From: Actinopolymorpha rutila
GTDB taxonomy: Bacteria > Actinomycetota > Actinomycetes > Propionibacteriales > Actinopolymorphaceae
Assembly: GCF_013407855.1 (NCBI RefSeq)
Contig: NZ_JACBZH010000001.1
Coordinates: 3,472,001 to 3,536,000 of the forward strand
DNA: 64,000 bases
Direction: 5' to 3'
Below are positions 43,506 to 53,722 of the stretch, piece by piece. The notes under the pieces were generated by a model. It searched no databases. It was not told where the DNA came from and was given only the letters and a program-made list of their open reading frames with translations. Position 1 is the first letter of the stretch; every line of letters starts with the position of its first letter. Position numbers and translations under genes: made by a program.

Positions 43506-44359
43506 CCACCCTCCCCGAAACCCCCGTCGAAAGCCGAACGGACGCCCGCACCGGCGTACGGGCCGAGCGGCGGGCCGGCTCGGCCGGCACGTTCCTGGCC
43601 CACTCCGCGTACCTCACCGGACGGTGGTTGCGCACCCTGACCCGGCAGCCGGCGTACCTCGCGTTCACCCTGATCCAGCCGATGATCTGGCTGCTGCTGT
43701 TCGGCCAGCTGTTCCGGAACGTCGCCCGGCTACCGGGCTTCGGCTCCGGCTCCTACCTGGAGTACCTCACGCCCGGCGTAGTGGTGATGACGGCGATGTT
43801 CTCCGCTGGCTGGGCGGGCACGTCGTTCATCCAGGACATGGAACGCGGCGTGATGGACCGCAACCTCACCTCCCCGGTCAGCCGCGGCGCGCTGATCACC
43901 GGTTCGCTGGCGTTCCAGGCGGTGACCACCGTGATCCAGTCGCTGATCGTCCTCGCTGTCGGGCTTGCGGCCGGTGCGCGCTTCGCCGGCGGGGTCACGG
44001 GCGTGCTGGTCGTCCTGGTGTGCGCCGTACTGCTGGCGGTCGTGTTCGCCGCACTGTCGGACGCGATCGCGTTGCTGGTGCACCAGCAGGAGGCGCTGAT
44101 CGCGATCTCGCAGTTCCTGATCCTGCCGCTGTCGTTCCTGTCGTCGGTGATGATGGCACCCGCGCTGATGCCTGCCTGGGTGGGCGACGTGGCGAGGTTC
44201 AACCCGGTGGACTGGGCCGCCCTCGCCGCCCGGTCGGCGGTCTCCGCGGCACCGGACTGGGGGCTGGTCAGCGGCCGGCTCGGGCTGCTGGTGGCGCTCG
44301 TGGCCGCCATGGGCTGGCTGGCGGCGCGGGCGTTCCGCTCCTACCAGCGCTCGGTGTGA
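43502..44359 (+). CDS. ABC-2 type transporter permease (DrrB-like)
   Basis: 285 residues, six hydrophobic helices. LTRQPAYLAFTLIQPMIWLLLF is the first helix region, and QEALIAISQFLILPLSFLSS marks the ABC-2 family. It begins within the stop of the ATPase gene, so stoichiometric coupling is expected. The N-terminal 35 residues are charged and cytosolic. Convergent with the SixA-like gene. Confidence 0.9.
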   Translation: MTTLPETPVESRTDARTGVRAERRAGSAGTFLAHSAYLTGRWLRTLTRQPAYLAFTLIQPMIWLLLFGQLFRNVARLPGFGSGSYLEYLTPGVVVMTAMFSAGWAGTSFIQDMERGVMDRNLTSPVSRGALITGSLAFQAVTTVIQSLIVLAVGLAAGARFAGGVTGVLVVLVCAVLLAVVFAALSDAIALLVHQQEALIAISQFLILPLSFLSSVMMAPALMPAWVGDVARFNPVDWAALAARSAVSAAPDWGLVSGRLGLLVALVAAMGWLAARAFRSYQRSV

Positions 44360-44375
44360 GGTCCCGGACCCGGGG

Positions 44376-44972
44376 TCAGGACGGTTGCCGGATCACCGCG
44401 CGGAGCCTGCCCGACCCCGGGCCCACCGTCTTCCACGAGCCCGCGACGTCGAACACCGTGAGCGTGCCGGTGGGATATCCGCCGGCCAGCACGCTCCGGT
44501 CCGCTCCGGACGAGCCGTCGTCGAGTGCGGCGGCGAGACTCGCGATCGAGGGGTTGTGCCCCACCACCAGCAGGGTGCGAGCGTCGTCGGGCGCCTCGGT
44601 CACCACGTCGAGGAGGTCGTCCAGGGTGTTGTCGTACACCCGCCGATCGAGGTCGACCTCCACCTCGACCTGAGGTGGAGTTGTCTCGACCTCGACTTCA
44701 GGTTGAGACTTTCCGGATCGACGGGCGCCGACCGCGGAGTTCGCCGCGATCGCGCCGGCGAACTCCGCCCAGGTCTGCCTGGTCCGCAGCGCGGGCGACA
44801 CGACTGCCAGGTCGGGCATGACGCCGAGTTCCCTGGCCTGCCGCCCGGCGTAGCCGGACTGTGCCCGGCCACGGCTGGCCAGCGGGCGGTCGGCGTCGGC
44901 CACCCCCAACGGTGACTCCGCCTTGCCGTGGCGCAGGAGCAGCAACCGCCGGTTCGTTCGGAGGCTCCTCAC
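44376..44972 (-). CDS. SixA-like histidine phosphatase
   Basis: 198 residues. The catalytic LLLLRHGKAES (RHG) is at the N-terminus and VVGHNPS with the second His follows. Residues about 90-115 are an Glu/Val/Asp low-complexity stretch (PEVEVET, QVEVEVDLD) that SixA proteins lack. Start GTG 44972 has AAGGGG 7 nt upstream. It is 22 nt after ribH and may be the last gene of the riboflavin operon. Confidence 0.82.
   Translation of the reverse strand: MRSLRTNRRLLLLRHGKAESPLGVADADRPLASRGRAQSGYAGRQARELGVMPDLAVVSPALRTRQTWAEFAGAIAANSAVGARRSGKSQPEVEVETTPPQVEVEVDLDRRVYDNTLDDLLDVVTEAPDDARTLLVVGHNPSIASLAAALDDGSSGADRSVLAGGYPTGTLTVFDVAGSWKTVGPGSGRLRAVIRQPS
44658..44680. repeat. inverted repeat inside the histidine phosphatase gene
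   Basis: CTCCACCTC-GACCT-GAGGTGGAG, perfect 9-bp arms, followed at once by a weaker second inverted repeat to about 44707. Confidence 0.75.
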
Positions 44973-44994
44973 CGGATCACCCCTTCCCCGCAGA

Positions 44995-45516
44995 TCACCC
45001 GGTGACCGGAACGACGCGGTGGTCACCGGCCGGCGGGAGAGTGCCCGCCAGGTCCCGCAGGGTCAGCGCCGTGCGCAGTGCCGCCTGAGTGCACTCGTAG
45101 CCCCGGTCCTCGTGCGACCCGGGCAGCCCGGCGCGGTCCAGCGCCTGCTCGGCGGTGTCGCAGGTGAGCACGCCGAAGCCGACCGGCACCCCGGTCTGGA
45201 CGCTCACGTCGGTGAGCCCGGCGGTCGCCGCCTGGCACACGTAGTCGAAGTGCGGTGTGCCGCCGCGGACGACGGTACCCAGGGCCACCACGGCCTCCAG
45301 GCCCGACCGGGCGAGCCGCGCGGCCACCACCGGAAGCTCGAACGAGCCGGGCACCCGCACCACCACCGGGTCGCTCACCCCGGCCTCGGCGAGCGCTCGC
45401 AGCGCGCCGTCCAGCAGGCCGCCCATCACCTCCTCGTGCCACGACGCGGCGACCACGCCGACCCGCAGGCCAGCACCGTCGATCCGGGTGGCGCCCGGCG
45501 CGCCCGATCCGCTCAT
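44995..45516 (-). CDS. ribH: 6,7-dimethyl-8-ribityllumazine synthase
   Basis: 173 residues. Joins the RibBA product with aminoribitylpyrimidinedione; forms a large oligomer. Motifs: [38 protein letters not shown] and [11 protein letters not shown]. The second-last substrate-binding His lies in [12 protein letters not shown] start overlaps the ribBA stop by 4 nt. Confidence 0.93.
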   Translation of the reverse strand: MSGSGAPGATRIDGAGLRVGVVAASWHEEVMGGLLDGALRALAEAGVSDPVVVRVPGSFELPVVAARLARSGLEAVVALGTVVRGGTPHFDYVCQAATAGLTDVSVQTGVPVGFGVLTCDTAEQALDRAGLPGSHEDRGYECTQAALRTALTLRDLAGTLPPAGDHRVVPVTG

Positions 45517-46784
45517 GAAGCCCTCCCGGTGGTCTGCCGAACGACGCCCGCCTCGGCCGGCAGCGCGTGCCCGAGCCGATCCCGCTTGGTCGCGAGGTAA
45601 CGGGCGTTGTCGCCGTTCGGGGTGATCGTCAGCGGTGTGGTGGCGGTGACGGTCAGGCCGTACGCCTCCAGCCCGGCGCGTTTGGCCGGGTTGTTGGTGA
45701 GCAGGCGCATCCGTCCTACGCCGAGGTCGGCGAGGATCTGCGCGCCGATCCAGTAGTCGCGGGCGTCGACCGGCAGCCCGAGGGCGAGGTTGGCCTCCAC
45801 CGTGTCGTGGCCGGTGTCCTGCAGGGCGTACGCGGACAGCTTGGCCAGCAGGCCGATGCCGCGTCCCTCGTGGCCGCGCAGGTAGACGACCACGCCGTCG
45901 CCGGCGGCGGCGACCGCCGCGAGCGCGCGGTCAAGCTGGGGGCCGCAGTCGCAGCGCAGCGAGCCGAACGCGTCGCCGGTGAGGCACTCCGAATGCAGCC
46001 GGACCAGCGGATCGCCGTCGGCAGCACCTACGGCTCCGGCCTCGGCCCCCGGTTCGCCGCGGACCAGCGCGACGTGCTCGGACCCGTCGACCGTGCAGCG
46101 GTACCCGATTGCCTGGAAGTCGCCGTGCCGGGTCGGTATCCGGGTCTGCGCGACGCGTTCGACCAGCCGCTCGTGCCGGCGGCGGTGGCGTACGAGGTCC
46201 TCGATCGTGATCAGCGCGAGGTCGTGCTCGTCGGCGAACCGGCGCAGCGCGTCCCCGCGCATCATCGTGCCGTCGTCCTCGACCAGTTCGGCGAGTACGC
46301 CGGCCGGTGGCAGGCCGGCGAGCCGGACCAGGTCGACCGCGGCCTCGGTGTGCCCGCGCCTGACCAGGACTCCGCCGGGCCGGTAGCGCAGTGGGAACAC
46401 GTGCCCCGGTCGTACGACATCGGTCGGGCCGGCGTCCGGGTCGGCCAGCAGTCGGATGGTGCGTGTGCGGTCCTCGGCGCTGATGCCGGTGGTGATCCCG
46501 GTGGCGGCGTCCACCGTCACGCAGAACGCCGTCCGCATCGCGTCCTTGTTGTCCGCGGTCATCGGCCCGACAGCGAGCCGGTCCAGGTCGGCGCCCTCCA
46601 TCGGTACGCACAGCACGCCGCTGGTGTGCCGCACGGTGAACGCCACCAGCTCCGGGGTCGCGGTGGACGCCGCGAAGATGATGTCGCCCTCGTTCTCGCG
46701 GTCCTCGTCGTCGACCACGATCACCGCCCGGCCGGCGGCCAGGTCGGCCAGCGCGCGCCCGACCGGGTCCTGCGGCGAGCTCAT
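45513..46784 (-). CDS. ribBA: bifunctional 3,4-DHBP synthase / GTP cyclohydrolase II
   Basis: 423 residues. N-terminal DHBP synthase (1-200): [18 protein letters not shown] [19 protein letters not shown]-terminal GTP cyclohydrolase II: zinc-binding Cys in [20 protein letters not shown], and [10 protein letters not shown]. Converts ribulose 5-phosphate and GTP into the two riboflavin precursors. Overlaps both neighbours by 4 nt (ATGA). Confidence 0.93.
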   Translation of the reverse strand: MSSPQDPVGRALADLAAGRAVIVVDDEDRENEGDIIFAASTATPELVAFTVRHTSGVLCVPMEGADLDRLAVGPMTADNKDAMRTAFCVTVDAATGITTGISAEDRTRTIRLLADPDAGPTDVVRPGHVFPLRYRPGGVLVRRGHTEAAVDLVRLAGLPPAGVLAELVEDDGTMMRGDALRRFADEHDLALITIEDLVRHRRRHERLVERVAQTRIPTRHGDFQAIGYRCTVDGSEHVALVRGEPGAEAGAVGAADGDPLVRLHSECLTGDAFGSLRCDCGPQLDRALAAVAAAGDGVVVYLRGHEGRGIGLLAKLSAYALQDTGHDTVEANLALGLPVDARDYWIGAQILADLGVGRMRLLTNNPAKRAGLEAYGLTVTATTPLTITPNGDNARYLATKRDRLGHALPAEAGVVRQTTGRAS

Positions 46785-47473
46785 GCGGGATCACCCGCCG
46801 CCACGGTGTCCGCCGGCTGGGGCGTCGCCGCGATCCGTGCCCGGACGCGGGCCCAGGTGACGAAGCCCAGCACGCAGAACCCGCCGTAGACGAGGTAGAG
46901 AATCGCGGACGGGTAGTAGCCCGCCGCCAGCAGCAGCGGCACCCCGACCGCGTCCACCGCGATCCAGATCAGCCAGAACTCCACCCACCCGCGGGCCATG
47001 CCGTAGGTGGCGAGGATGCTGCCGGTGAGGATCCAGGCGTCGGCGAGCGGGCCCCACGAGCCCAGCAGGCCGAGGATGTAGGTGAAGACCGCCACGCCCA
47101 CCGCCGCGCCGGCCAGCATGCCGGCGCGCTCGCGCCAGCTCGCCCACCGCGGTGCGACCGCGCCGCCGTCACCGGCGTCGGTGCGGGCCTGGCGCCACCG
47201 CCACCAGCCGTAGGCGCTGACCGCGAAGAAGAACACCTGCCGGCCGGCCTGCCCCCACAGGTCCTTGTCCTGCGGGGCGTGGAAGACACCACCGAGGAAG
47301 ACGGTGAACAGCAGGATGTTGCCGATCATGCCGACCGGCCAGGCCGCCACCCGGCGGCGCATCCCGAACAGCGCGCTGGCAAGGCCGAAGCCGTTGCCGA
47401 CGATCTCGCGCCAGAGGATGGTCGAGCCGCCGATGTGCAGTTCGGCTCCGACCAGCCAGGTCAACCAGGTCAT
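46781..47473 (-). CDS. pnuC: PnuC/PnuX family vitamin transporter
   Basis: 230-residue membrane protein of the PnuC family, seven hydrophobic segments, with the family motif YGWWRWRQ. In most bacteria PnuC carries nicotinamide riboside, but here the gene sits between ribE and ribBA under an FMN riboswitch, with 4-nt overlaps on both sides. That context fits the riboflavin-specific PnuX branch. Start ATG 47473. Confidence 0.85.
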   Translation of the reverse strand: MTWLTWLVGAELHIGGSTILWREIVGNGFGLASALFGMRRRVAAWPVGMIGNILLFTVFLGGVFHAPQDKDLWGQAGRQVFFFAVSAYGWWRWRQARTDAGDGGAVAPRWASWRERAGMLAGAAVGVAVFTYILGLLGSWGPLADAWILTGSILATYGMARGWVEFWLIWIAVDAVGVPLLLAAGYYPSAILYLVYGGFCVLGFVTWARVRARIAATPQPADTVAAGDPA

Positions 47474-48132
47474 GCGTGTGCTCCTTGGGTGTGCGACCGC
47501 TCGGCGGGCTGGGCAGCGGGCTCGGCGGTGCTGGTGACGGTGAGTCGTTCGACGTACTTCGCGATGACGTCCACCTCGAGGTTGACCGCAGCACCTGGCT
47601 GCTTGCCGCCCAGCGTGGTGACGTCGAGGGTGGTGGGGATGAGCGCGACGGTGAACGCCGGCTCGGGAAGGTCGCGGACCTCGACGACGGTGAGGGACAC
47701 CCCGTCCACGGCGACGGAGCCCTTCTCCGCGACGTAGCGGGCGAGCGGAGGCGGCAGGGCGATCTCGACGAGGTCCCAGCGGGGGGTGGGCCGGCGGGAC
47801 AGGATGTGGCCGGTGCCGTCCACGTGGCCCTGCACGATGTGGCCGCCGAGCCGACCGCCGGCGGGGACGGAGCGCTCGAGGTTGACCAGGTGGCCTGGTG
47901 CGAGGGCGCCGAGGCTGGTGCGCGACAGTGACTCGGCCATCACGTCGGCGGTGAACCTGCCCTCGCCGGGCTCGACCTCGACCACGGTGAGGCAGCACCC
48001 GTCGACGGCGATCGAGTCGCCGTGGCGCGCGTCACTGGTCACCACGGGCCCGCGTACGGTCAACCGCGCGGAGTCCCCCAGGCGCACGAGGTCGACGACC
48101 TCGCCGCGTTCTTCGACAATTCCGGTGAACAC
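47470..48132 (-). CDS. ribE: riboflavin synthase alpha subunit
   Basis: 220 residues: two lumazine-binding repeats, N-terminal (1-97) starting FTGIVEERGEV with SIAVDGCCLTV, and C-terminal with GHIVQGHVDGTG and SVAVDGVSLTV. Dismutates dimethylribityllumazine to riboflavin. GTG 48132 has GAGGGAG 7 nt upstream; this site is within the riboswitch expression platform. First gene of the rib operon. Confidence 0.93.
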   Translation of the reverse strand: MFTGIVEERGEVVDLVRLGDSARLTVRGPVVTSDARHGDSIAVDGCCLTVVEVEPGEGRFTADVMAESLSRTSLGALAPGHLVNLERSVPAGGRLGGHIVQGHVDGTGHILSRRPTPRWDLVEIALPPPLARYVAEKGSVAVDGVSLTVVEVRDLPEPAFTVALIPTTLDVTTLGGKQPGAAVNLEVDVIAKYVERLTVTSTAEPAAQPAERSHTQGAHA

Positions 48133-48140
48133 CGGCTACT

Positions 48141-48234
48141 CCCTCGCCTTCCGGTCCGCCCGAGCGGGCACCGGGGAAAAGGCGAGGTCACGGCAGGCGC
48201 CGACCCGTTGACGCGGACGAGGGGTGCCCTCGCC
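48141..48234 (-). promoter_or_regulatory. riboswitch expression platform with alternative pairings
   Basis: On the sense (minus) strand GGCGAGGG occurs twice, at 48227-48234 and at 48141-48148, where it includes the ribE Shine-Dalgarno. CCTCGCC (48181-48187) between them can pair with either copy. The upstream copy can also fold on itself (CGAGGG-CAC-CCCTCG, 48218-48232). This gives an anti-sequestor or a sequestor of the ribosome binding site. Confidence 0.7.
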
Positions 48235-48261
48235 TGCACAGCGGGTACGGAGCCGTGGCCC

Positions 48262-48399
48262 GCGTGCTGCCTCCCATCCGGACTTTAACCGTCGGTCCAG
48301 GAGTTTCACCTGGTCAACCGGGCGAGGCCGTCGGAACGACTTCGCACGGGTCGCGGACTGTCACCGCCGGTTCGGAATTTCACCGACCCCGGAGCACGC
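48262..48399 (-). promoter_or_regulatory. FMN riboswitch (RFN element)
   Basis: Sense-strand blocks GGTCGGTGAAATTCCGAACC, then GGCGGTGACAGTCCGCGACC, TGGTGAAACTCCTGGACCGA and GGTTAAAGTCCGGATGGGAG in the RFN order. P1 is GCGTGCT (48393-48399) with AGCACGC (48262-48268). It precedes ribE and controls the whole riboflavin operon, binding FMN to reduce expression. Confidence 0.95.
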
Positions 48400-48580
48400 T
48401 GCCGAGCATTCAGCTCGTACGACGTTCAGTCTTGCACGGCCCGGCAAGTCCGGGCGCGGCAGTCCGGGCACCCCGAACTCACAGGACCCCGGACCGAGCG
48501 GCGGATACGCCCGTTTCGCCGTCGGACCCAGCCGTCATCCCGCCCTCGAATCCGGCCTCGGACCACCTGTCGGACAAGCC

Positions 48581-49090
48581 TCAGATCCAGAACGTGTCGT
48601 GCCGGAGGAAGAACTCCGCGCGCTCGGCCTCGTCGGTCTTCGACAGGTCGGGCAGGCCCTCGAAGTAGCCCTCCCGCGGAGCGCCGGGCGCGAAGTGCAG
48701 CAGCATGCTGGCCGGTTCGCCGGACTCGTTGCGGAACGCGTGGATCCCGCCCTCGGGTACGTGCACGTAGTCGCCGGGCTCGGTGTCGAGCCAGCGGGAG
48801 CCGTCGAAGATCCGCACCGAGCCGGCGAGGATGTAGAACGACTCCGAGATCGACCGGTGGAAGTGCTCGCTCGGCCCGGACGGCTCCGGGCCCATCTCCC
48901 AGCGGTAGAGGCCGAACTCGCCGTTGGTGGAGGCGCCGGTGGACAGGTAGTGGACGCTGCCGCCGGATCGATAGGTGAACTCGGGTGGGCGGCCCGCCGG
49001 GCGGTAGGTCGCGCTGACCTCGCCGTCGGAGCCGGCGTAGCGCGGCTTGGGGTACCGCACGTCGGAGTGGTCGTACTCGGGAAAGCTCAT
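48581..49090 (-). CDS. cupin domain protein
   Basis: 169 residues with a single cupin barrel: PSEHFHRSISESFYILAGSV (His ligands) and EPGDYVHVPEGGIHAFRN. Such proteins bind metal and act as isomerases, dioxygenases or binding proteins. ATG 49090 follows AGGA by 8 nt. It is 9 nt after rpe and probably co-transcribed. Confidence 0.85.
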   Translation of the reverse strand: MSFPEYDHSDVRYPKPRYAGSDGEVSATYRPAGRPPEFTYRSGGSVHYLSTGASTNGEFGLYRWEMGPEPSGPSEHFHRSISESFYILAGSVRIFDGSRWLDTEPGDYVHVPEGGIHAFRNESGEPASMLLHFAPGAPREGYFEGLPDLSKTDEAERAEFFLRHDTFWI

Positions 49091-49099
49091 GGGAGATTC

Positions 49100-49771
49100 C
49101 TACCCGGTCGGCTTGGACGCTTCCTCCGCCAGCGCACGCAGGTAAGTGACCGCTCGGTCGGGGTCCTCCGCGCCGAACACCGCCGAGCCCGCGACGAACA
49201 CGTCGGCACCGGCCTCCGCGCAGCGTTCGATGGTCTCCGCCGAGACTCCCCCGTCCACCTGCAGCCACAGGTCGAGCCCCTGCCCGCTCGCGAGCTCACG
49301 CGCGCGCCGGATCTTCGGCAGGCACAGGTCGAGGAACTTCTGCCCGCCGAATCCCGGCTCCACCGTCATCACCAGCAGCATGTCCAGCTCGCCCAGCAGG
49401 TCGGCGTACGGCTCGACCGGCGTCGCCGGCTTCAACGCCATCCCGGCGCGGGTGCCCAGGGCGCGGAGTTCGCGGGCGAGCCGCACCGGCGCGTGCGCGG
49501 CCTCCACGTGGAACGTCACGCTGCCCACCCCGGCGTCTGCGTAGGCGGGTGCCCACCGGTCGGGGTCGTCGATCATCAGGTGGCAGTCGATCGGCAGGTC
49601 CGTCGCCGCGAGCAGGGACTCCACCACCGGGAGCCCCAGCGTGAGGTTGGGGACGAAGTGGTTGTCCATCACGTCGACGTGCAGCCAGTCGGCCGCCTGG
49701 ACCGACTCGGCCGCCTGGGCCAGCCGCGCGAAGTCGGCCGACAGGATGCTCGGTGCTATCTGAACGCCCAT
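49100..49771 (-). CDS. rpe: ribulose-phosphate 3-epimerase
   Basis: 223-residue TIM barrel. Pentose-phosphate pathway, interconverting ribulose 5-phosphate and xylulose 5-phosphate, thereby feeding RibBA substrate. Motifs: [43 protein letters not shown] and VDGGVS. Confidence 0.93.
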   Translation of the reverse strand: MGVQIAPSILSADFARLAQAAESVQAADWLHVDVMDNHFVPNLTLGLPVVESLLAATDLPIDCHLMIDDPDRWAPAYADAGVGSVTFHVEAAHAPVRLARELRALGTRAGMALKPATPVEPYADLLGELDMLLVMTVEPGFGGQKFLDLCLPKIRRARELASGQGLDLWLQVDGGVSAETIERCAEAGADVFVAGSAVFGAEDPDRAVTYLRALAEEASKPTG

Positions 49772-49784
49772 GGTGGTCGCGACT

Positions 49785-51407
49785 CTACTGGGACGCGGGG
49801 TCGGTGCCGGTGCGGGTGCCGGTGTCCCCGGTGCGGGTGTCGGTACGGCGCAGCAGGGCGAGGAACATCGCGTCCGTGCCGTGCCGGTGCGGCCACAGCT
49901 GGGCCTCCGGGCCGTCGCCGAGGTCGGGTACGCCGGGCAGCAGCGGGCGCGCGTCCAGCCGTTCGACGTCGGAGCGGGCGGCCAGCACGCCGGCCACGAC
50001 GTCGCGGGTCTCGGCCAGGTGCGGGGAGCAGGTGACGTACGCGACGACGCCGCCCACCCGCACCGAGTTCAGGGCGGTGGTCAGGAGCTTCCCCTGCAGC
50101 GGGGTGAGCCCGGCGACGTCACCTGCCGCCCGCCGCCAGCGTGCCTCCGGCCGGCGGCGCAGCGCGCCCAGGCCGGTGCACGGCACGTCGACCAGCACCC
50201 GGTCGAAGGTGCCGGGACGCCAGGCCGGCGCGGTGCCGTCGGCGACCACGGTGCCGAGGACGCCGCGGGACGGCCGGCCCCGGGGAGTGAGCGCCCGGGC
50301 GACCAGCTCGGCCCGGTGCGGCTGGAGCTCGGCGGCCAGCAACCCGGCCGATCGCCGTCCGGCCAGGCTCGCGAGCAGAGCCGACTTACCGCCGGGTCCA
50401 GCGCACAGGTCGAGCCAGCGGTCGTCGCCGCCGTCGCCGGTCAGCGGTGCCTCCGCCAGCGCAGCCGCGACGAGCTGGCTGCCCTCGTCCTGGACGCCGG
50501 CGCGGCCCTGGGCCACGGCCTGGATCCGGTGCGGGTCTCCGCCTTCGGTCAGGACGGCGGCGTACGGGGACCATCGGCCGGGTTCGGCGCCCTCGGCACG
50601 AAGGTCCGCCACACTCGACCGCCCCGGCCAGGCCGCGAGCGTCACCCGGGGCGGCTCGTTGTCGGCCGCGAGCACGGCGGCCGTTTCTGCGAGGGAACCG
50701 CCGAGCGCGGCCGCGAACGCCTCCACCACCCACCGCGGGTGCGCGTGAACCGTGGCGAGGTTGCCGAGCGGATCCTGCTCGTACGCCGGGGCAAGCTCGG
50801 CCTGCCAGCCGGGCAGGTCGCGGGCAGCGACCTTCCGCAAGACGGCGTTGACGAACTTCGACGGACCGATCCCGGCTACTCGGCGGGCCAGGTCGACGCT
50901 GGTCGCCACCGCCGCGTGCGCGGGCACCCGCATGCCGAGAATCTGGTGTGCGCCAAGGCGAAGGACGTCGCGGACCTCCGGGTCAAGCTTCGTCAAGGGC
51001 CGGTTGACACAGCGGGCGAGGACGTCGTCGTAGCCGCCGCGCCGCAGGGTGCCGTGCGCGAGTTCGGTGGCGAAGGCGGCGTCCCGGCCGGACAGGCCGC
51101 GCTCACGCAGGGCCGAGGGGAGCACGAGGTTGGCGTAGGCGTCCCGGACCGACACCGCGTGCACCACGTCGTAGGCGGCCAGCCGGGCGGGGTCCACCCC
51201 TGCGCGCCGCTGCCCGCCGGCGCCACCAGGGGCGCTCGACTGCCGGCCACCAGATCCGCCGGTCGGGCCCGGCCGGCGCCGGGCCGCGTTGCCCACCCCG
51301 CCCGCCCTGCCTCGCTGATCGGTACGGGCGGCGCCGCTGGTTCGTCGCGCACCACCGGACCTGCCGGCACTGCCGGACCTGCCGGAGTTCCCGGGCTCGG
51401 ACGCCAT
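49785..51407 (-). CDS. rsmB: 16S rRNA m5C967 methyltransferase
   Basis: 540 residues, about 90 longer than E. coli RsmB. An Arg/Gly/Ser-rich N-terminal tail (1-70) precedes the NusB-like domain (75-210). The SAM-binding Rossmann part has [15 protein letters not shown]; catalytic cysteines are VPCTGLG and VTCSPH. The C-terminus ends in a Thr/Gly/Asp repeat tail. ATG overlaps the fmt stop as TGATG. Confidence 0.9.
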   Translation of the reverse strand: MASEPGNSGRSGSAGRSGGARRTSGAARTDQRGRAGGVGNAARRRPGPTGGSGGRQSSAPGGAGGQRRAGVDPARLAAYDVVHAVSVRDAYANLVLPSALRERGLSGRDAAFATELAHGTLRRGGYDDVLARCVNRPLTKLDPEVRDVLRLGAHQILGMRVPAHAAVATSVDLARRVAGIGPSKFVNAVLRKVAARDLPGWQAELAPAYEQDPLGNLATVHAHPRWVVEAFAAALGGSLAETAAVLAADNEPPRVTLAAWPGRSSVADLRAEGAEPGRWSPYAAVLTEGGDPHRIQAVAQGRAGVQDEGSQLVAAALAEAPLTGDGGDDRWLDLCAGPGGKSALLASLAGRRSAGLLAAELQPHRAELVARALTPRGRPSRGVLGTVVADGTAPAWRPGTFDRVLVDVPCTGLGALRRRPEARWRRAAGDVAGLTPLQGKLLTTALNSVRVGGVVAYVTCSPHLAETRDVVAGVLAARSDVERLDARPLLPGVPDLGDGPEAQLWPHRHGTDAMFLALLRRTDTRTGDTGTRTGTDPASQ

Positions 51408-52384
51408 CAGGTGAGGGACTCCTCGTCGCCGGGGCGTACGCCGCGCGCCCAGTCGGCCGCCGGCATCGCCTGCTTGCCCGGTGGGCGTACCTCACCGAGG
51501 GCGACCGGAACGCTGCCGGTGCCCACGAGGACCCTGGACTTCTCCGCCCGCAGCCGCCCCGGCGGCAGCACCTCGGCGTCAGGGACCACGGTGACCGGTC
51601 CGAGCTTGACGCGGTCGTCGCGGAACGTCGTCCACGCGCCGGGCGCGGGCGTGGCCGAGCGGACCAGCCGGTCGACGGCGAACGCGGGCGCCTTCCAGTC
51701 CACGCGTACGTCGTCCACCTCGACCTTGCGCGCGTAGGTCACGCCGTCGGCGGGCTGGGGCCGGGCCTCCAGCGTGCCCGTGGCGATGCCGTCGAGGGTG
51801 TCCGCCAGCAGCCGGGCGCCGCTGCGTGCCAGCCGGTCGAGGAGGTCGCCGGCGGTGTCGGTGGGGCCGATCGGTTCGGTGAGCACGCCGTACACCGGGC
51901 CGGCGTCCAGCTCCTCCACGATCTGGAACGTCGACGCACCGGTCACGTCGTCACCGGCGCGGATCGCGTGCTGAACCGGCGCCGCGCCACGCCAGGCGGG
52001 CAGCACCGAGAAGTGCAGGTTGATCCAGCCGTACCGGGGAATCTCCAGCACGCTCGCCGGCAGCAGTCCGCCGTACGCGACCACCGGGCAGGCGTCGGGG
52101 GCGATCTCGCGCAGCCGGTCGGCGAACGCCGGGTCCTTCGCGGACTTCGGGGTGAGCACCTCGATCCCGGCGGCGCGCGCGCGTTCGGCGACCGGTGACG
52201 GGTGCAGCTTGCGCCCCCGGCCCGAGGGCGCGTCCGGCCGGGTCAGCACGGCGACCACCTCGTGCCGCCCGGCGAGGACGGCCTCCAGCGCGGGCACCGC
52301 CGCTTCCGGCGTACCCGCGAACAACAATCGCAGCCGGCCGGTCTTCCCCGGCGCCGCGGACTCCCCCGCCACCGCGGCCGGCAC
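51407..52384 (-). CDS. fmt: methionyl-tRNA formyltransferase
   Basis: 325 residues. Formylates initiator Met-tRNA from 10-formyl-THF. Motifs: [17 protein letters not shown], the catalytic-loop [21 protein letters not shown] (Asn, His) and a C-terminal OB-like domain. GTG 52384 overlaps the def stop by one base (TAGTG); a later GTG at 52366 is possible. Coupled to def and rsmB. Confidence 0.92.
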   Translation of the reverse strand: MPAAVAGESAAPGKTGRLRLLFAGTPEAAVPALEAVLAGRHEVVAVLTRPDAPSGRGRKLHPSPVAERARAAGIEVLTPKSAKDPAFADRLREIAPDACPVVAYGGLLPASVLEIPRYGWINLHFSVLPAWRGAAPVQHAIRAGDDVTGASTFQIVEELDAGPVYGVLTEPIGPTDTAGDLLDRLARSGARLLADTLDGIATGTLEARPQPADGVTYARKVEVDDVRVDWKAPAFAVDRLVRSATPAPGAWTTFRDDRVKLGPVTVVPDAEVLPPGRLRAEKSRVLVGTGSVPVALGEVRPPGKQAMPAADWARGVRPGDEESLT

Positions 52385-52929
52385 TACAGCGCCCGGCCCA
52401 GCGTCGGATGCGGTGACACCCGAACCTGCGGCGGCGTGGCGCCGGCCCACTCCGCCTCCCGGATCGCCCGCAGGGCGGCCTTGCGCGCCTCCCGGTCGAG
52501 CCGGTCGACGAACAGCACGCCGTCCAGGTGGTCGGTCTCGTGCTGAACACACCGCGCGAGCAGGTCCGAACCCTCCACGGTCACCGGCTCACCGTGCATG
52601 TCGTGGCCCTTGGCCACGACCCGCAGCGCGCGCCGGCAGTCGAAGGTGAAACCGGGGATCGACAGGCACCCCTCCGGCCCGAACTGCTCCTCCTCGGACA
52701 GGTCGAGCTGGGGGTTGATCAGGTGACCGATGACGTCGTCGACGTGATAGGTGAAGACCCGCAGGCCGACGCCGATCTGCGGCGCGGCCAGGCCGCTGCC
52801 GGGTGCGTCGAGCATCGTCTCGGTGAGGTCCGCGACCAGCTTGCGCAGCTCCTTGTCGAAGTCGCGCACGGGCTCGGCCGGGGTCCGCAGCACCGGGTCA
52901 CCGAACAGTCGGATGGGCTGGACAGCCAC
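52384..52929 (-). CDS. def: peptide deformylase
   Basis: 181-residue type I metalloprotease that removes the N-formyl group from nascent peptides. All three motifs are complete: [19 protein letters not shown] and QHETDHLDG. Placed directly before fmt, the standard pairing of functions. Confidence 0.93.
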   Translation of the reverse strand: MAVQPIRLFGDPVLRTPAEPVRDFDKELRKLVADLTETMLDAPGSGLAAPQIGVGLRVFTYHVDDVIGHLINPQLDLSEEEQFGPEGCLSIPGFTFDCRRALRVVAKGHDMHGEPVTVEGSDLLARCVQHETDHLDGVLFVDRLDREARKAALRAIREAEWAGATPPQVRVSPHPTLGRAL

Positions 52930-53079
52930 GCAGGTCTCCTCGATCAGCTCACAGGCGTCCCCGCCAGTCTACGGACGCCCCGGATCCGGCCCGACCGGGC
53001 CATTCGGGGGCCATTGGGACAGGGCGCCACCGCCCACCGTGCCCCCGCCTGTAGGCCACCTCCCCCTAGGGTCGGGGCC

Positions 53080-53664
53080 ATGCGATGGAACGTGCACGGC
53101 GAGCGCGAGATCTACTCCAGCGACTGGGTGCGGCTCACCCTGGCCGACGTCGAGGTGCCCGGACTGCGCCGGTTCGACCATCACGTCCTGCGGATGCCCC
53201 GCCCCGCCGCCGGCGTGGTAGTCCACGACCCCGGGCGCGGTCTGCTGTTGCTGTACCGCCACCGGTTCATCACCGACACCTGGGGCTGGGAGATCCCGGC
53301 CGGCGGCGTCGACACGGGCGAGACCCCGGCGCGGGCCGCCGAGCGGGAGGTCCTCGAGGAGACCGGCTGGCGCCCGGGGCCGTTGCGGGAGCTGGCGGCA
53401 TACCACCCGAGCAACGGGATCGCCGACCAGCGCTTCCACCTCTTCCTCGCCGAGGGGGCGACCAGGGTGGGTGCGCCGAGCGACCCCAGTGAGGCGGAGC
53501 GGGTGGAGTGGGTGCCGCTGCCGGAGGTACGCCGGATCGTGCGCGACGGGGAGATGCGGGACGGACTGTCGTTCAGCGCTGTGCTGTACGCGCTCGCGTT
53601 CGACGAGCTCGGCGCCTCCGACCGGCCCGCGACCGAGGAATCGTCGACGGCACCGCTCCCCTGA
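53080..53664 (+). CDS. NUDIX hydrolase, ADP-ribose pyrophosphatase type
   Basis: 194 residues. Nudix box GGVDTGETPARAAEREVLEE then TGW, and LLLYRHRFITDTWGWEIPAGG before it, as in ADP-ribose pyrophosphatases. ATG 53080 is 7 nt behind TAGGGT, a leaderless promoter. The only plus-strand gene in the housekeeping block. Confidence 0.87.
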   Translation: MRWNVHGEREIYSSDWVRLTLADVEVPGLRRFDHHVLRMPRPAAGVVVHDPGRGLLLLYRHRFITDTWGWEIPAGGVDTGETPARAAEREVLEETGWRPGPLRELAAYHPSNGIADQRFHLFLAEGATRVGAPSDPSEAERVEWVPLPEVRRIVRDGEMRDGLSFSAVLYALAFDELGASDRPATEESSTAPLP

Positions 53665-53722
53665 CGGTTCTGCCGGCAGTTCTGCCCGCAGTCCTTCAGG
53701 GCTGTACGCCGAGCAGCAGGGC

